A stretch of DNA of 64,000 nt from positions 1-64,000 of the forward strand of contig JBEKBO010000012.1 in assembly GCA_050015355.1 (NCBI GenBank). Direction: 5' to 3'. Shown here piece after piece: positions 34,816 through 43,266 of the stretch (the stretch's first letter is position 1; each line of letters starts with the position of its first letter). The DNA is from CAWBRT01 sp050015355. Lineage in GTDB: Bacteria; Acidobacteriota; Terriglobia; Terriglobales; Acidobacteriaceae. The notes under the pieces were generated by a model, which saw only the letters and a list, made by a program, of their open reading frames with translations, had not been told where the DNA came from and ran no database searches. The position numbers and the translations under genes were made by a program.

Positions 34816-35340
34816 CTATTGCGGGGCGATCATGCCGAGGATCTCTTCGAGTGATTCCTCGGCCAGCCGCCGCAACTCCGCCGTGGTGCGGTTTTGCACC
34901 GGATGCGCCACATAGACCGCGGCTCCGGCGAAGCCGAGCGATCGGCACTGAGCTTCAAAGGCTTCCTTGAACACCGTTGTCAATACATCGACTCCGGGAA
35001 CACCGCGGGAATCTAGGTCGCGTAGGTCGTGCAAACTGCACGACGTGCAGGACCCTCAATCACTGAGCGCGATGACCGCCACCTGGCACTCGCGCGCAAT
35101 CTGCTGGAGCAATTCGACCGGCGCGGTGCGGGTGTTGGTCGGCTTCTTGTAACGCCGCCAGGAAATGCCGCGGGCAGAGAGCAACTCCTGCAAGCGATCC
35201 ACGTATTCGTCGCCGCGAGCCTTGCCGATGTCGAGCAGAGCAACCGTCAGCCCGTTCAGCGAAGCGGGAGGCTGCAAGCGAGCGCGCAGCGCCGGCGATG
35301 TTTCCGCCGTGGGGTCTCTCAGGATCGATTCGTTGTTCAA
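34816..35340 (-). CDS. UGSC-family selenoprotein with in-frame TGA (Sec95)
   Basis: Two open segments in one frame are joined by a single TGA at 35056-35058. Read through as selenocysteine, the product is 174 residues with U95-G-S-C-T-S-C, the motif that names the UGSC family. The N-terminal half (GLTVALLDIGKARGDEYVDR, KKPTNTRTAPVELLQQIA, VAVIALSD) and the C-terminal half (CSLHDLRDLDSRGVPGVDV, YVAHPVQNRTTAELRRLAEE) both match the family, so this is not two genes or a decayed one. A hairpin 12 nt after the TGA fits a bacterial SECIS. U95 and C98 could form a redox selenenylsulfide. Its ATG overlaps the stop of the thioredoxin-like gene, giving a two-gene operon. The molecular function is unknown. 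A conventional caller would split or truncate it. Confidence 0.88.
35026..35044 (-). promoter_or_regulatory. Bacterial SECIS-like hairpin
   Basis: In the mRNA, GUCGUGCA pairs perfectly with UGCACGAC around the loop GUU. The stem begins 12 nt and the loop 20 nt after the UGA. This meets the published bSECIS rules: apical loop 3-14 nt, upper stem 4-16 bp, a G among the first two loop bases, loop 16-37 nt from the UGA. Confidence 0.8.
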
Positions 35341-36770
35341 AGTCGTAGCTCCTTGGTGATTGGCTTCGTTTGACCGCGCGCGCGGCCGCCGGTCCAGCCA
35401 GCGCAGATGGCCGAGAACATTCCAGCCGAGCCGCCGGCGCGGACGATGAGCAGGCCATCATCCCAGAATTTTGGAACCATCTCCTCGGCCCGGCTTGCGG
35501 GAATGCCTTCGCCGACTCCGTGCGCTCCCACGATAAGATCCCGGCCGGGGCGGAGGAGCGCCGCGTGCAGTTCTTTCGTAATGCGTGTCCGGTCCCAGCC
35601 AGCGTCGCGAAAGATGCTGTAGTGCTCCGGCGAGAGGATCAGGATCGCGTTTGCGGTTTGCGCCTGCTTGGGGTGGCTCACGGCGGTTAAAGCCATGGCG
35701 AGGCTCCGGGTGAGTTCTTCAGGCGCGCGGGACTTCTGGTCGACAAAGCCCTGGATTCCATCGCCTTGAAATAGAGTCACCGCGCTCCGTCCGGAGGGAA
35801 TGCCGCGTGACACCGAGAGAGGCTCCCAAGCCGGATCGGTTTCGTCTTCGGCGAAACAAAACGTGTATTTGCCAGGCTGGCCCAGAGTGGCGCGGTCGAT
35901 CTCGCCGGGACGTCCGCCGCCGACATTGCGAATGATCAACTGAAGCGCGCGCCCGATTGTCGCATTCGCGCGATTGCCCTGACCCAGGGCATTGATGCCC
36001 CAGTTCATGTTAATCGCCCGGGAGATCGGGCCGTTCACGATGACGATGGGTCCGGAAAAACAGGTTGTACAGAGAAGACCGTGCATCGTGAACAGCGGGT
36101 CGAGTGCCGCTTCGAGCGCGGCCAGAACCACAGGCATGTATTCCGGTTTGCAGCCGGCCATCACGGCGTTGATCGCAACCTTCTCCACCGTGCACTCCGC
36201 CAAATCCGGCGGCACCAGGCCAATCGTCTCATCTGGGCGGCGGTTGGTGCCCGACAACATGCGCAGGATTCGCTCGTCGGTAGGCGGCACGACAGGCAGG
36301 CCGTCGCTCCAGCCCCGGTCAAAGCAGGCCTCGATGGGGTCGTCCCACTCATCGATCTGGATTGGGCGGCTCTTCAGTTGCGAGTCGCCGAATTGCGCCA
36401 CCAGGCGCTCCCACACACCAGGCTGACGCGTTTTTGATCCGCAACCAGGGCTGTACGCAGGCAGATCCTGACCTAATTTGGCTATCCCGGTGATGTTCCG
36501 CCATTCGTCTCGAACCCACCCGCAAACGCGGCCTGTCTCGCTTTGTCCGGTCATGCGGATCAGCGTCGGAGTGATCTCAATGTCGGCGCGAAACGATTTT
36601 TCCAGTGTCTTGTCATAAGCAGCGCCGGCGGAAGACAGGAACCTCGGGTCATCTTGCACGTAGATGGCAAGATCCGGCAACGATTCGCGCAGGCGCTCGA
36701 ACACGGGAACCAGAAGAGTGCATGTCTGGCAATCCTGCTTGACGAACAATGCGAAACGAGCGCTATCCAT
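35337..36770 (-). CDS. Thioredoxin-like protein fused to a large conserved domain, UGSC partner
   Basis: 477 residues. Residues 1-110 look like a thioredoxin fold with C14-Q-T-C17 at the active-site position (FALFVKQDCQTCTLLVPVF) and a cis-Pro-type ITPTLIR. From about residue 140 an uncharacterised conserved domain follows: GWSDGLPVVPPTDERIL, GLVPPDLAECTVEKVAINAV, FSGPIVIVNGPISR, NRANATIGRALQLIIRNVGG, GQPGKYTFCFAEDETDP. It overlaps the selenoprotein start by 4 nt. The pairing implies that the thioredoxin part could reduce, or deliver electrons to, the U-x-x-C site. No signal peptide, so probably cytoplasmic. Function otherwise unknown. Confidence 0.82.
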   Translation of the reverse strand: MDSARFALFVKQDCQTCTLLVPVFERLRESLPDLAIYVQDDPRFLSSAGAAYDKTLEKSFRADIEITPTLIRMTGQSETGRVCGWVRDEWRNITGIAKLGQDLPAYSPGCGSKTRQPGVWERLVAQFGDSQLKSRPIQIDEWDDPIEACFDRGWSDGLPVVPPTDERILRMLSGTNRRPDETIGLVPPDLAECTVEKVAINAVMAGCKPEYMPVVLAALEAALDPLFTMHGLLCTTCFSGPIVIVNGPISRAINMNWGINALGQGNRANATIGRALQLIIRNVGGGRPGEIDRATLGQPGKYTFCFAEDETDPAWEPLSVSRGIPSGRSAVTLFQGDGIQGFVDQKSRAPEELTRSLAMALTAVSHPKQAQTANAILILSPEHYSIFRDAGWDRTRITKELHAALLRPGRDLIVGAHGVGEGIPASRAEEMVPKFWDDGLLIVRAGGSAGMFSAICAGWTGGRARGQTKPITKELRL

Positions 36771-37071
36771 GGAATCCTGCTCCGTTTCTCAGGTGATGGT
36801 GATTATAGCGTCTGCGCGTGCGGACCCGGCGAGGATGATTCAGCTTGACCGCAGTTATGCCCGAGTGTATTGATCGAATTTACAAGGCGATGAGGTCCAA
36901 TAGCGGAGGAGATATAGCGACTAGAGGCGCGGCCGCAACGCAAGCGGCTCCCACGCGAAAACGCAAAGCAGCAGGTAAGAAAGCCGCGCCAACCGTTGAG
37001 GCGGTGCAGGGCCTGGAGGCCTTTCCGCAGCGCGTAATTGCCGTCGAGCGAGGGCGCGCGCGTGATTACTT
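36771..37071. other. Gap upstream of the thioredoxin/UGSC operon
   Basis: 301 bp. It should hold the operon promoter, but none stands out. A plus-strand open frame with a lysine/alanine-rich start runs from 36845 into the antisense of the MFS gene; it has no Shine-Dalgarno and no family resemblance, so it is not called. Confidence 0.5.
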
Positions 37072-38427
37072 TCAGCGCCCGACCCCCGCGTCGCGAGCCG
37101 CGGCGGTCTTCTTATCCCGGATAGTCAGCACGGTTAAAATGCCGCAGACGAATCCCAGGCCGGAAAGGGCGAGCAAACCCATGGGAAAGCTCCCGGTGTG
37201 CTGCTTGAACCAGCCAAGAACATACGGGCAGACGCCGCCGGCAATGTTACCGATGCCGTTGATCAGGCCGATTCCGCCGGCAGCTACACCCGCAGGCAGC
37301 CATTCCGTGCACAGCGCAAAAAATGGTCCCTTGATCGAATAGACCCCGACGATGGCAACACAAAGTCCAACGAGTACCGGAATCAAAGAATGGAAGAAGA
37401 AACTGGTAGCGAGGCCGGCGGAGACAGCGAGCAGCGGAATGGCAGTGTGCCACACCCGCTCGCCCGCACGGTCCGAGTGGCGGCCCCAAAGCACCATGCC
37501 GATGCAGCCTATACCAAAGGGAATGGCGGTTATCAGTCCGGTCTGAAAGTTGGTGAGACCAAAACCTTTAATGATCGTCGGCTGCCAGATATACAGGGCG
37601 GCGCTGGTACCGGCGCTGCCGGTGTAAACGAAGGAGAGCATGAACACGCGCGGGTGGAGTAGGGATCTGAGCGAGCTCATCTCCGGCTTGGAGGAGGACT
37701 GGGCGCGACGCTCCACTGCGGCACGCCGCTCTGATTCCAGACGATTCAAAACCCATTCCCGTTCCTCCGCCTTCAGCCATTTCGCCTTGGACGGCCCATC
37801 GGAAAGATAAAATAGCGTCACCACACCCAGCAGCACCGCCGGAAACGCCTCCAGCAGGAACAGCCACTGCCAGCCCTTGAACCCGAGAACTCCATGCATT
37901 CCCAGAAGCAACCCGGAGATCGGCGACCCGACAAAGCCGGAGATGGGCATCGCCATGGCGAAGATGCTTATCATCTTGGCACGGTAGGCGGAGGGAAACC
38001 AGTAGCTCATGAACAGGATAGAGCCAGGAAGGAAGCCCGCCTCGGTGAGACCCAGCAGGAAGCGGTTGACGTAAAACGACCTGGTGCCAACGATGAATGC
38101 CGTCGCCATCGAGACCACGCCCCAGCCCACCATGATCAGCGCCAGCCAACGCCGCGCGCCCACGCGCTCCAGCGGCAGGTTGCTGGGAACCCCGAAGGTG
38201 ACATACGCGGCGAAGAACAGCGACACGCCAAAGGCCAACTCCGTGGGCTTGAGGCCGATATCGTGGTTCATGGTCAAGGCCGCCATTCCGACATTGATAC
38301 GGTCGATAAAGTTGATCAGAAAGCACAGCATCAGGAACGGCACAATGCGCAGCGCGACGCGCCTCATCGTCGTCCGTTCGATTTCACTCACTGTGCTCGC
38401 GGAACTCTGGACGGTCTCGACTGCCAT
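37072..38427 (-). CDS. MFS transporter, anion:cation symporter (ACS) type
   Basis: 451 residues, 12 helices. The N-terminal RIVPFLMLCFLINFIDRINVG, motif YVTFGVPSNLPLERVGARRW and the loop RFLLGLTEAGFLPGSILFMS are characteristic of the ACS family, which carries hexuronates, phthalate, tartrate and other carboxylates. The ATG has AAGGAG 8 nt upstream; the frame upstream is long but unlike the family. It lies on the same strand as the UGSC operon, about 300 nt before it. Import of an organic acid is likely; whether it supplies the selenoprotein pathway is open. Confidence 0.9.
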   Translation of the reverse strand: MAVETVQSSASTVSEIERTTMRRVALRIVPFLMLCFLINFIDRINVGMAALTMNHDIGLKPTELAFGVSLFFAAYVTFGVPSNLPLERVGARRWLALIMVGWGVVSMATAFIVGTRSFYVNRFLLGLTEAGFLPGSILFMSYWFPSAYRAKMISIFAMAMPISGFVGSPISGLLLGMHGVLGFKGWQWLFLLEAFPAVLLGVVTLFYLSDGPSKAKWLKAEEREWVLNRLESERRAAVERRAQSSSKPEMSSLRSLLHPRVFMLSFVYTGSAGTSAALYIWQPTIIKGFGLTNFQTGLITAIPFGIGCIGMVLWGRHSDRAGERVWHTAIPLLAVSAGLATSFFFHSLIPVLVGLCVAIVGVYSIKGPFFALCTEWLPAGVAAGGIGLINGIGNIAGGVCPYVLGWFKQHTGSFPMGLLALSGLGFVCGILTVLTIRDKKTAAARDAGVGR

Positions 38428-38797
38428 ATTCTGCTCCTTCGTTGGGTGGCGGCGACCGGCGTGGATATCCGGGTCAGTTTGGCCGTGGATTATCCTCGTG
38501 AGGATTAGCTGGTTAAGGCAAGCTACTACAGAGCAGATGCTGGTGGCTAGCGCAATGTGCGGGGTGCCGAGTGGGCAAGGATTTCTCCCTAAGACGCGGG
38601 GCAAATCCCGAATATCGAGCGATCACGGACTTCGCAAGCATCAAGGTTTGGTAATCAGGAGATGGATTCCCCGGGACCGAGGCGTTCAGATGATGTGATT
38701 AAATGAGACGATATCCTCAGACGCAGAGGAATGATACGCAGAGGAATCAAGCGAGGGCGCAAATCGTGCGAGACCCGGCCGAAGTTTGAGGAGTGAC
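38428..38797. other. Divergent gap, MFS / small membrane gene
   Basis: 370 bp with no gene recognised. There are short direct repeats (ACGCAGAGGAAT twice near 38720-38745). It probably contains promoters of both divergent genes. Confidence 0.45.
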
Positions 38798-39211
38798 ATG
38801 CACAACGAAGGCTGGCTTCATCGACTCTTTCAGCCGAAGGAGCCACTGTCCATTCCGCACGCCCGGCTCTACAAGGTGACGCTGCGAACGGCACACCTGA
38901 TGGCGACCAGTGTCCTGGTTGGCGGCCATGCTTTCGGCGCGCCCGTCAGCGCGCTCAGGCCGTTGCTATACGTGGCGATCGCGACCGGCGCGGGTCTGAT
39001 TCTGCTCGAGACTGGCCCGAGTTTGCACTTCGTGTTCGAGGGCTGGGGCCTGCTTCTTCTGATCAAGCTGGCCCTGCTATGTTGGATACCGTTCGCGTGG
39101 AAACAGCGGTTCCCGATCCTTCTCGCCGTGGTGGCGATTGCCTCCATCGGCTCTCACATGCCTGCAAGGTTCCGGCATTACTCGCTGCTGTATCGCAGAG
39201 TGATCAAGTAA
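38798..39211 (+). CDS. Small integral membrane protein, unknown
   Basis: 137 residues with about four membrane helices: LRTAHLMATSVLVGGHAFG, LLYVAIATGAGLILLETG, GLLLLIKLALLCWIPFAW and FPILLAVVAIASIGSHMPA. GAGGAG precedes the ATG. A histidine in helix 1 and one in the last helix could bind haem or metal, but I do not recognise the family. It is 11 nt upstream of the first moeA-like gene, so the two are probably co-transcribed. Confidence 0.8.
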   Translation: MHNEGWLHRLFQPKEPLSIPHARLYKVTLRTAHLMATSVLVGGHAFGAPVSALRPLLYVAIATGAGLILLETGPSLHFVFEGWGLLLLIKLALLCWIPFAWKQRFPILLAVVAIASIGSHMPARFRHYSLLYRRVIK

Positions 39212-39222
39212 AATTAGCCCTC

Positions 39223-40446
39223 ATGTCACGCGCGCAAGAACAGAGTCGGCAAAGACGATGCGGCGACGTTCGGCTGAGGGGCTTCTCCGATCGCGCTTCG
39301 TTCGAAGAGGCGATTGCCTGGCTGGATGTCCACGGCCGCCCTGGCCTGCCGGCGGAAGATATAAGCGTCGACGCGGCCCAGGGGCGAGTGATTGCTGAGC
39401 CAATTGTCGCCCCGGCGGATATTCCTGCCATGGATTGCGCGGAGGTGGATGGTTACGCCCTCCGCTCGGCCGAGACCGAGGGCGCTACCGATTACAATCC
39501 GCTGCTCTTTACGCTTAACGAGCCAAGCCATCCCCTGCCTTTAGCTGGCGCAGTCATGGTTTCCGCGGGCGCTCCCCTGCCTGCCGGAGCGGATGCCGTT
39601 TTGCCCTTTGACGCGACGCAGTTGAAGGGCGCGACGCTGGAGATTTTCGCTGCGGTTGCCGCGGGCTCGGGCGTGGAACGAAGCGGGCAGCAGGTACGAG
39701 CCGGCACGGCGTTGATCGAGAGTCGGCGAATCCTGCGGCCTCAGGATGCGGGCCTGCTTCGCTCGATAGGTATTGATCGCGTGCGTGTTGTGCGGCTTCC
39801 GCGTGTCCGGCTGGTGATCGCCGGGCCGAAGGCATTCACGGGTCATCCATCCGCAGGCGATGCCAATGGCCCGATGCTTGGCGGATTGATCAGGCGCGAC
39901 GGCGGGATGGTCGAAACCATGAATCCCGCAGAGCCACGATGCGAAGCGATCAGCCAAGCGATCGCCGAGCCGGGAGCGGATGTGATCCTGGTTGCCGGCC
40001 GTACCGGCACGGGACCGGACGACGAAGCCCCACTCGCGCTTGCCAAAGTCGGAGAGCTGGCAATACACGGGGTGGCATTGCGTCCGGGGGGCTCGGCGGG
40101 CATGGGGCTGACCGGCACGACTCCAGTGCTTCTGTTGCCTGGCGATCCGCTGGGCTGCTTGTGCGCCTACGAACTGCTTGCCGGAAGGTTGATCAGGAGT
40201 CTCGGTGGCCGCAGCCCGGAACTTCCCCATCGTGTGCGAGAGGCGGAAGTGGGGCGCAAGATCGTCTCCGCAATCGGATTCGTCGACCTCTGTCGGGTTC
40301 GCCTCGTCGATGGACGGGTCGAGCCGGTTGGTTCGGTCGAGGTCGGCGGCCTCGTCTCGAGTGTCCGGGCTGACGGCTTCGTGGTGGTTCCCGCTCCCCT
40401 GGAAGGATACGCACCCGGCGCGCGCGTGAAAGTGCATCTCTATTAG
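39223..40446 (+). CDS. Divergent MoeA-like molybdopterin protein
   Basis: 407 residues. The MoeA N-terminal domain is visible in AMDCAEVDGYALRSAE (MoeA usually has MDGFA) and PLPAGADAVLPFD. The catalytic gephyrin-like domain is eroded: VAGRTGTGPDDEA stands where a GGxSxGxxD motif is normal, and PGGSAGMG replaces PGKP. It may therefore bind molybdopterin without inserting molybdate, or serve a variant cofactor. A complete MoeA-type protein is encoded 270 nt downstream, supporting subfunctionalisation of the pair. Confidence 0.85.
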   Translation: MSRAQEQSRQRRCGDVRLRGFSDRASFEEAIAWLDVHGRPGLPAEDISVDAAQGRVIAEPIVAPADIPAMDCAEVDGYALRSAETEGATDYNPLLFTLNEPSHPLPLAGAVMVSAGAPLPAGADAVLPFDATQLKGATLEIFAAVAAGSGVERSGQQVRAGTALIESRRILRPQDAGLLRSIGIDRVRVVRLPRVRLVIAGPKAFTGHPSAGDANGPMLGGLIRRDGGMVETMNPAEPRCEAISQAIAEPGADVILVAGRTGTGPDDEAPLALAKVGELAIHGVALRPGGSAGMGLTGTTPVLLLPGDPLGCLCAYELLAGRLIRSLGGRSPELPHRVREAEVGRKIVSAIGFVDLCRVRLVDGRVEPVGSVEVGGLVSSVRADGFVVVPAPLEGYAPGARVKVHLY

Positions 40447-40484
40447 CGCGGCATTACGGAGCTGCTGAAAAACTGTTCTCCGAG

Positions 40485-40630
40485 GTGTCATCCTGAGCGA
40501 GCCGGGGTCCCCGGCGACGGCCGCTTTTGCCGTTGCTGGGGTGGAGGAGCGAAGGATCTGCTGTTTGCGCGTGCTGAGAATAAAGCAGATCCTTCGGTCG
40601 CGCAAAACCGGCGCGACCTCAGGATGACAC
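40485..40630. repeat. MITE-like palindromic element with 13-bp inverted ends
   Basis: The ends GTGTCATCCTGAG and CTCAGGATGACAC are perfect inverted repeats. Inside lie the hairpin CCCCGGCGACGGC / GCCGTTGC-GGGG at 40509-40541 and a second one built from AAGGATCTGCT and AGCAGATCCTT. There is no coding capacity. Related ends occur at 47682, 50144, 52760 and 63659. It fills the gap between the two moeA-like genes. Confidence 0.8.
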
Positions 40631-40720
40631 TCCTACGAGTTTTGCCCCAGCTTCTTTAAGACCGCTTCGGACGACGCATATACTGACCAGAGTGCCGGAA
40701 CCACTTTTGAGGAGTTCAAA

Positions 40721-42676
40721 TTGGCGACGGAAGATTTCAAAATTGCGATGCAAAGGGCGGCCCGCCAGGAACAGTTCCTGGAGGTCATTGACCGTGCAGA
40801 GGCAGAAGCCCGTTTCCGAAAGCATCTCACCTTAGCGCCGCTGGGAGAGGAAGTTGTCTCTCTCATAAAGGTAGTGGGCCGTGTTCTCTCACGAGACGTC
40901 GTCGCCGGCATCGATGTTCCCGGATTTGATCGATCAAGCATGGATGGCTTTGCCGTGCGTGCGGCCGATACGGCTGGCGCCACCAGCGAGCAGCCGCGCG
41001 TGCTGCGCCTCAATTCCGAGATATTGACGCCGGGCGTCGAGCCTCGACTCACGGTTGCCGAGGGAACCGCCACGATCATAGCGACGGGTGGAATGCTGCC
41101 GCGAGGCGCCGATGCCATCGTCATAGTCGAAGACACAGACACACTGGAACGCGGCGCCGAGTTGCTTGTCGAAGTGCGTCGTCCCGTGCCGCCGGGGCAA
41201 TCCGTCGCGGTCGCGGGCGGGGACATTGCGCGCGGTGAAACCCTGTTCCGCGCGGGCCAGATTTTAAGTTCTCGCGAGATCGGGTCTCTGGCCGCAATCG
41301 GCGTGGCCGAGGTCTTCGTGTGGCGCAAACCGCGTGTGGCCATTTTTTCGACAGGCGACGAACTGGTCACGCCCGGCGAGGCCATGCATCCGGGTGGTGT
41401 CTTCGATTCAAATCTGGCGACACTGGCCGCCGCGGTCGAGGAACTGGGGGGAATCCCAGTCCCGCTGGGAATTGCCCGCGATGATGAGGCAGCTCTGACT
41501 GCCTTGCTGCAAGCCGCACTTAGCCACGACATGGTGTTGCTATCGGGCGGCTCCTCGAAGGGGGCCGGCGATCTGGCTTATAGAGTTGTTAGTCGTCTTG
41601 ACCGCCCTGGGATCGTGGTGCACGGCGCGGCGCTCAAACCCGGGAAACCGATATGCCTGGCGGTGACCAACGGCAAGCCCGTTGTCGTCCTGCCTGGTTT
41701 CCCGACTTCCGCGATGTTTACCTTTCACGAGTTCGTCGCACCTGTGATCCGCGCATTTGCCGGGATGCCTGCCGAACAGCGCCAAACGTTGCCGGCAACG
41801 CTGCCCATGCACGTTACCTCGGAGCGCGGGCGAACCGAATACGTAATGGTCTCGCTCGTGCAAAGAGATAGCGGGCTGGTGGCTTACCCCACAGCCAAAG
41901 GTTCCGGTGCGGTGACGGCGTTTGGGCAGGCGGACGGCTTTTTCTCAATCGGATCGCAGACGGAAATGCTGCCGGCCGGAACGGCGGTTGAGGTTACGCT
42001 GATCGGGTCGCGACATAAGCCGGCGGACCTTGTCGTGATCGGCAGTCATTGCGTCGGTCTGGATTTGCTGATCGGACGCCTGATGCTGGAGGGAGTCTCG
42101 GTCAAGGCGCTGAACGTCGGAAGTACGGGCGGCCTTGCGGCGGCGAAGCGCGGCGAGTGCGACGTCGCCGGCATCCATCTCATGGATGCCGCGAGTGGGG
42201 AGTACAATCGTCCCTTTCTGACCGAAGAGTTGGAACTGGTGCCCGGTTATGGCCGCTTGCAAGGTATCGTATTCCGCCCGGGCGACCCGCGCTTCGAAAA
42301 CCATTCGGTGGAAGAAGCCGTGGCGATAGTGCTTGCGGACGCCGCGTGTCTGATGATCAACCGCAACGCCGGAAGCGGCACACGGATTCTGATCGACCGC
42401 ATGCTGAATGGCGCGCGGCCCGCGGGATACAGCGCCCAGGCAAAGACGCATAATGCAACCGCGGTTGCGGTGATGCAGGGCCGTGCCGACTGGGGTGTGG
42501 CAATTGCCACCGTCGCTCAACAGTACGGACTGGGTTTTCTGCCGTTGCAGGCTGAACACTATGATTTTGTCGTTCCCAAGGATCGTCTGGACCGCGCCCC
42601 GGTGCGGCGTTTTTGCGAACTCCTGCGGGACCCCTCGCTCCGGGCCGCGCTTCTGGAACTCGGGTTCAAGCCATAG
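40721..42676 (+). CDS. moeA: MoeA fused to a periplasmic-binding-like domain
   Basis: 651 residues. Residues 1-420 are a full MoeA (molybdopterin molybdotransferase): DGFAVRAADTAG, LPRGADAIVIVEDTD, STGDELVTPGEAMHPGG, LLSGGSSKGAGDLAYR and GAALKPGKPICLAV. Residues about 430-651 form a PBP-like domain (VVIGSHCVGLDLLIGRLM, INRNAGSGTRILIDRML, GRADWGVAIATVAQQYGLGF), the combination seen in archaea and some bacteria and thought to sense or bind molybdate, tungstate or cofactor. The start is TTG with GAGGAG 7 nt upstream. It follows the divergent MoeA-like gene and precedes genes leading to a ModA-like protein. Confidence 0.93.
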   Translation: MATEDFKIAMQRAARQEQFLEVIDRAEAEARFRKHLTLAPLGEEVVSLIKVVGRVLSRDVVAGIDVPGFDRSSMDGFAVRAADTAGATSEQPRVLRLNSEILTPGVEPRLTVAEGTATIIATGGMLPRGADAIVIVEDTDTLERGAELLVEVRRPVPPGQSVAVAGGDIARGETLFRAGQILSSREIGSLAAIGVAEVFVWRKPRVAIFSTGDELVTPGEAMHPGGVFDSNLATLAAAVEELGGIPVPLGIARDDEAALTALLQAALSHDMVLLSGGSSKGAGDLAYRVVSRLDRPGIVVHGAALKPGKPICLAVTNGKPVVVLPGFPTSAMFTFHEFVAPVIRAFAGMPAEQRQTLPATLPMHVTSERGRTEYVMVSLVQRDSGLVAYPTAKGSGAVTAFGQADGFFSIGSQTEMLPAGTAVEVTLIGSRHKPADLVVIGSHCVGLDLLIGRLMLEGVSVKALNVGSTGGLAAAKRGECDVAGIHLMDAASGEYNRPFLTEELELVPGYGRLQGIVFRPGDPRFENHSVEEAVAIVLADAACLMINRNAGSGTRILIDRMLNGARPAGYSAQAKTHNATAVAVMQGRADWGVAIATVAQQYGLGFLPLQAEHYDFVVPKDRLDRAPVRRFCELLRDPSLRAALLELGFKP

Positions 42677-42855
42677 TTGGTGCTTGGAGTGCTTGATTGA
42701 GAAGAAACTACCCCACGTTAGCCAAATGCGGGCGAACATGGGGCACCGTCGAACCCATCGATCGGATTGATAATGAGGATGGAGCGTAGATCGCTACAAA
42801 GATCGAACCGACTGCGCTCCGGTTCCGAGAGTGACGACCAGCGGGAGAATTCGCG

Positions 42856-43266
42856 GTGAAGTCAGACAGCGCTGCCTCTTGGACAATCGCGTGGGGGCCA
42901 CTGATTGTGGTTGTGATCGGGACTCTCCTGTTTCTGCTTGGCGCCGGACGCTTCTTTCTCAGGGATCGCTTTAGTTTCGTCGATGGCCTTTATTGTTTCC
43001 TTGCGATCATCCCGGCGGGATTCGCGCTTCTCGTATTTGATTTCGTGCTTCATCATGCACGGCTGGCGTCGGTCATCCTCCTCTTCTTGGGCGCGGTGCT
43101 GATTTTCTCGTCTCCTGTTGTTGACGTTGCGCTCGGACTGGCTCTCGTGGGAGCCATGGTGGGTCCCGCAGTGAGTGAATGGAAACAGGGGAAGCGCGTT
43201 CGACAAGCAGAGATGGAAAATCGTGGCGAGGGAAAATCTCAGGATGATCAAAATGGTATTGAGTAG
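42856..43266 (+). CDS. Small membrane protein, unknown
   Basis: 136 residues with four hydrophobic segments (GPLIVVVIGTLLFLLGAG, GLYCFLAIIPAGFALLVFDF, SVILLFLGAVLIFSSPVVDV, ALGLALVGAMVGPAV) and a charged C-terminal tail. The start is GTG after GGGAG. Its end overlaps the CysK-like gene by about 23 nt, so the pair is likely co-transcribed. No family is recognised. Confidence 0.75.
   Translation: MKSDSAASWTIAWGPLIVVVIGTLLFLLGAGRFFLRDRFSFVDGLYCFLAIIPAGFALLVFDFVLHHARLASVILLFLGAVLIFSSPVVDVALGLALVGAMVGPAVSEWKQGKRVRQAEMENRGEGKSQDDQNGIE

Noticed and set aside
35056..35058. TGA read as a true stop that makes two small genes or a pseudogene
   Set aside because: Both sides match one family, the TGA falls exactly at the U of UGSC, and a SECIS-like hairpin follows; selenocysteine is the better reading.
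36845..37342. Plus-strand open frame between thioredoxin-like and MFS genes
   Set aside because: No Shine-Dalgarno, low-complexity Lys/Ala start, and the second half is antisense of the MFS gene.
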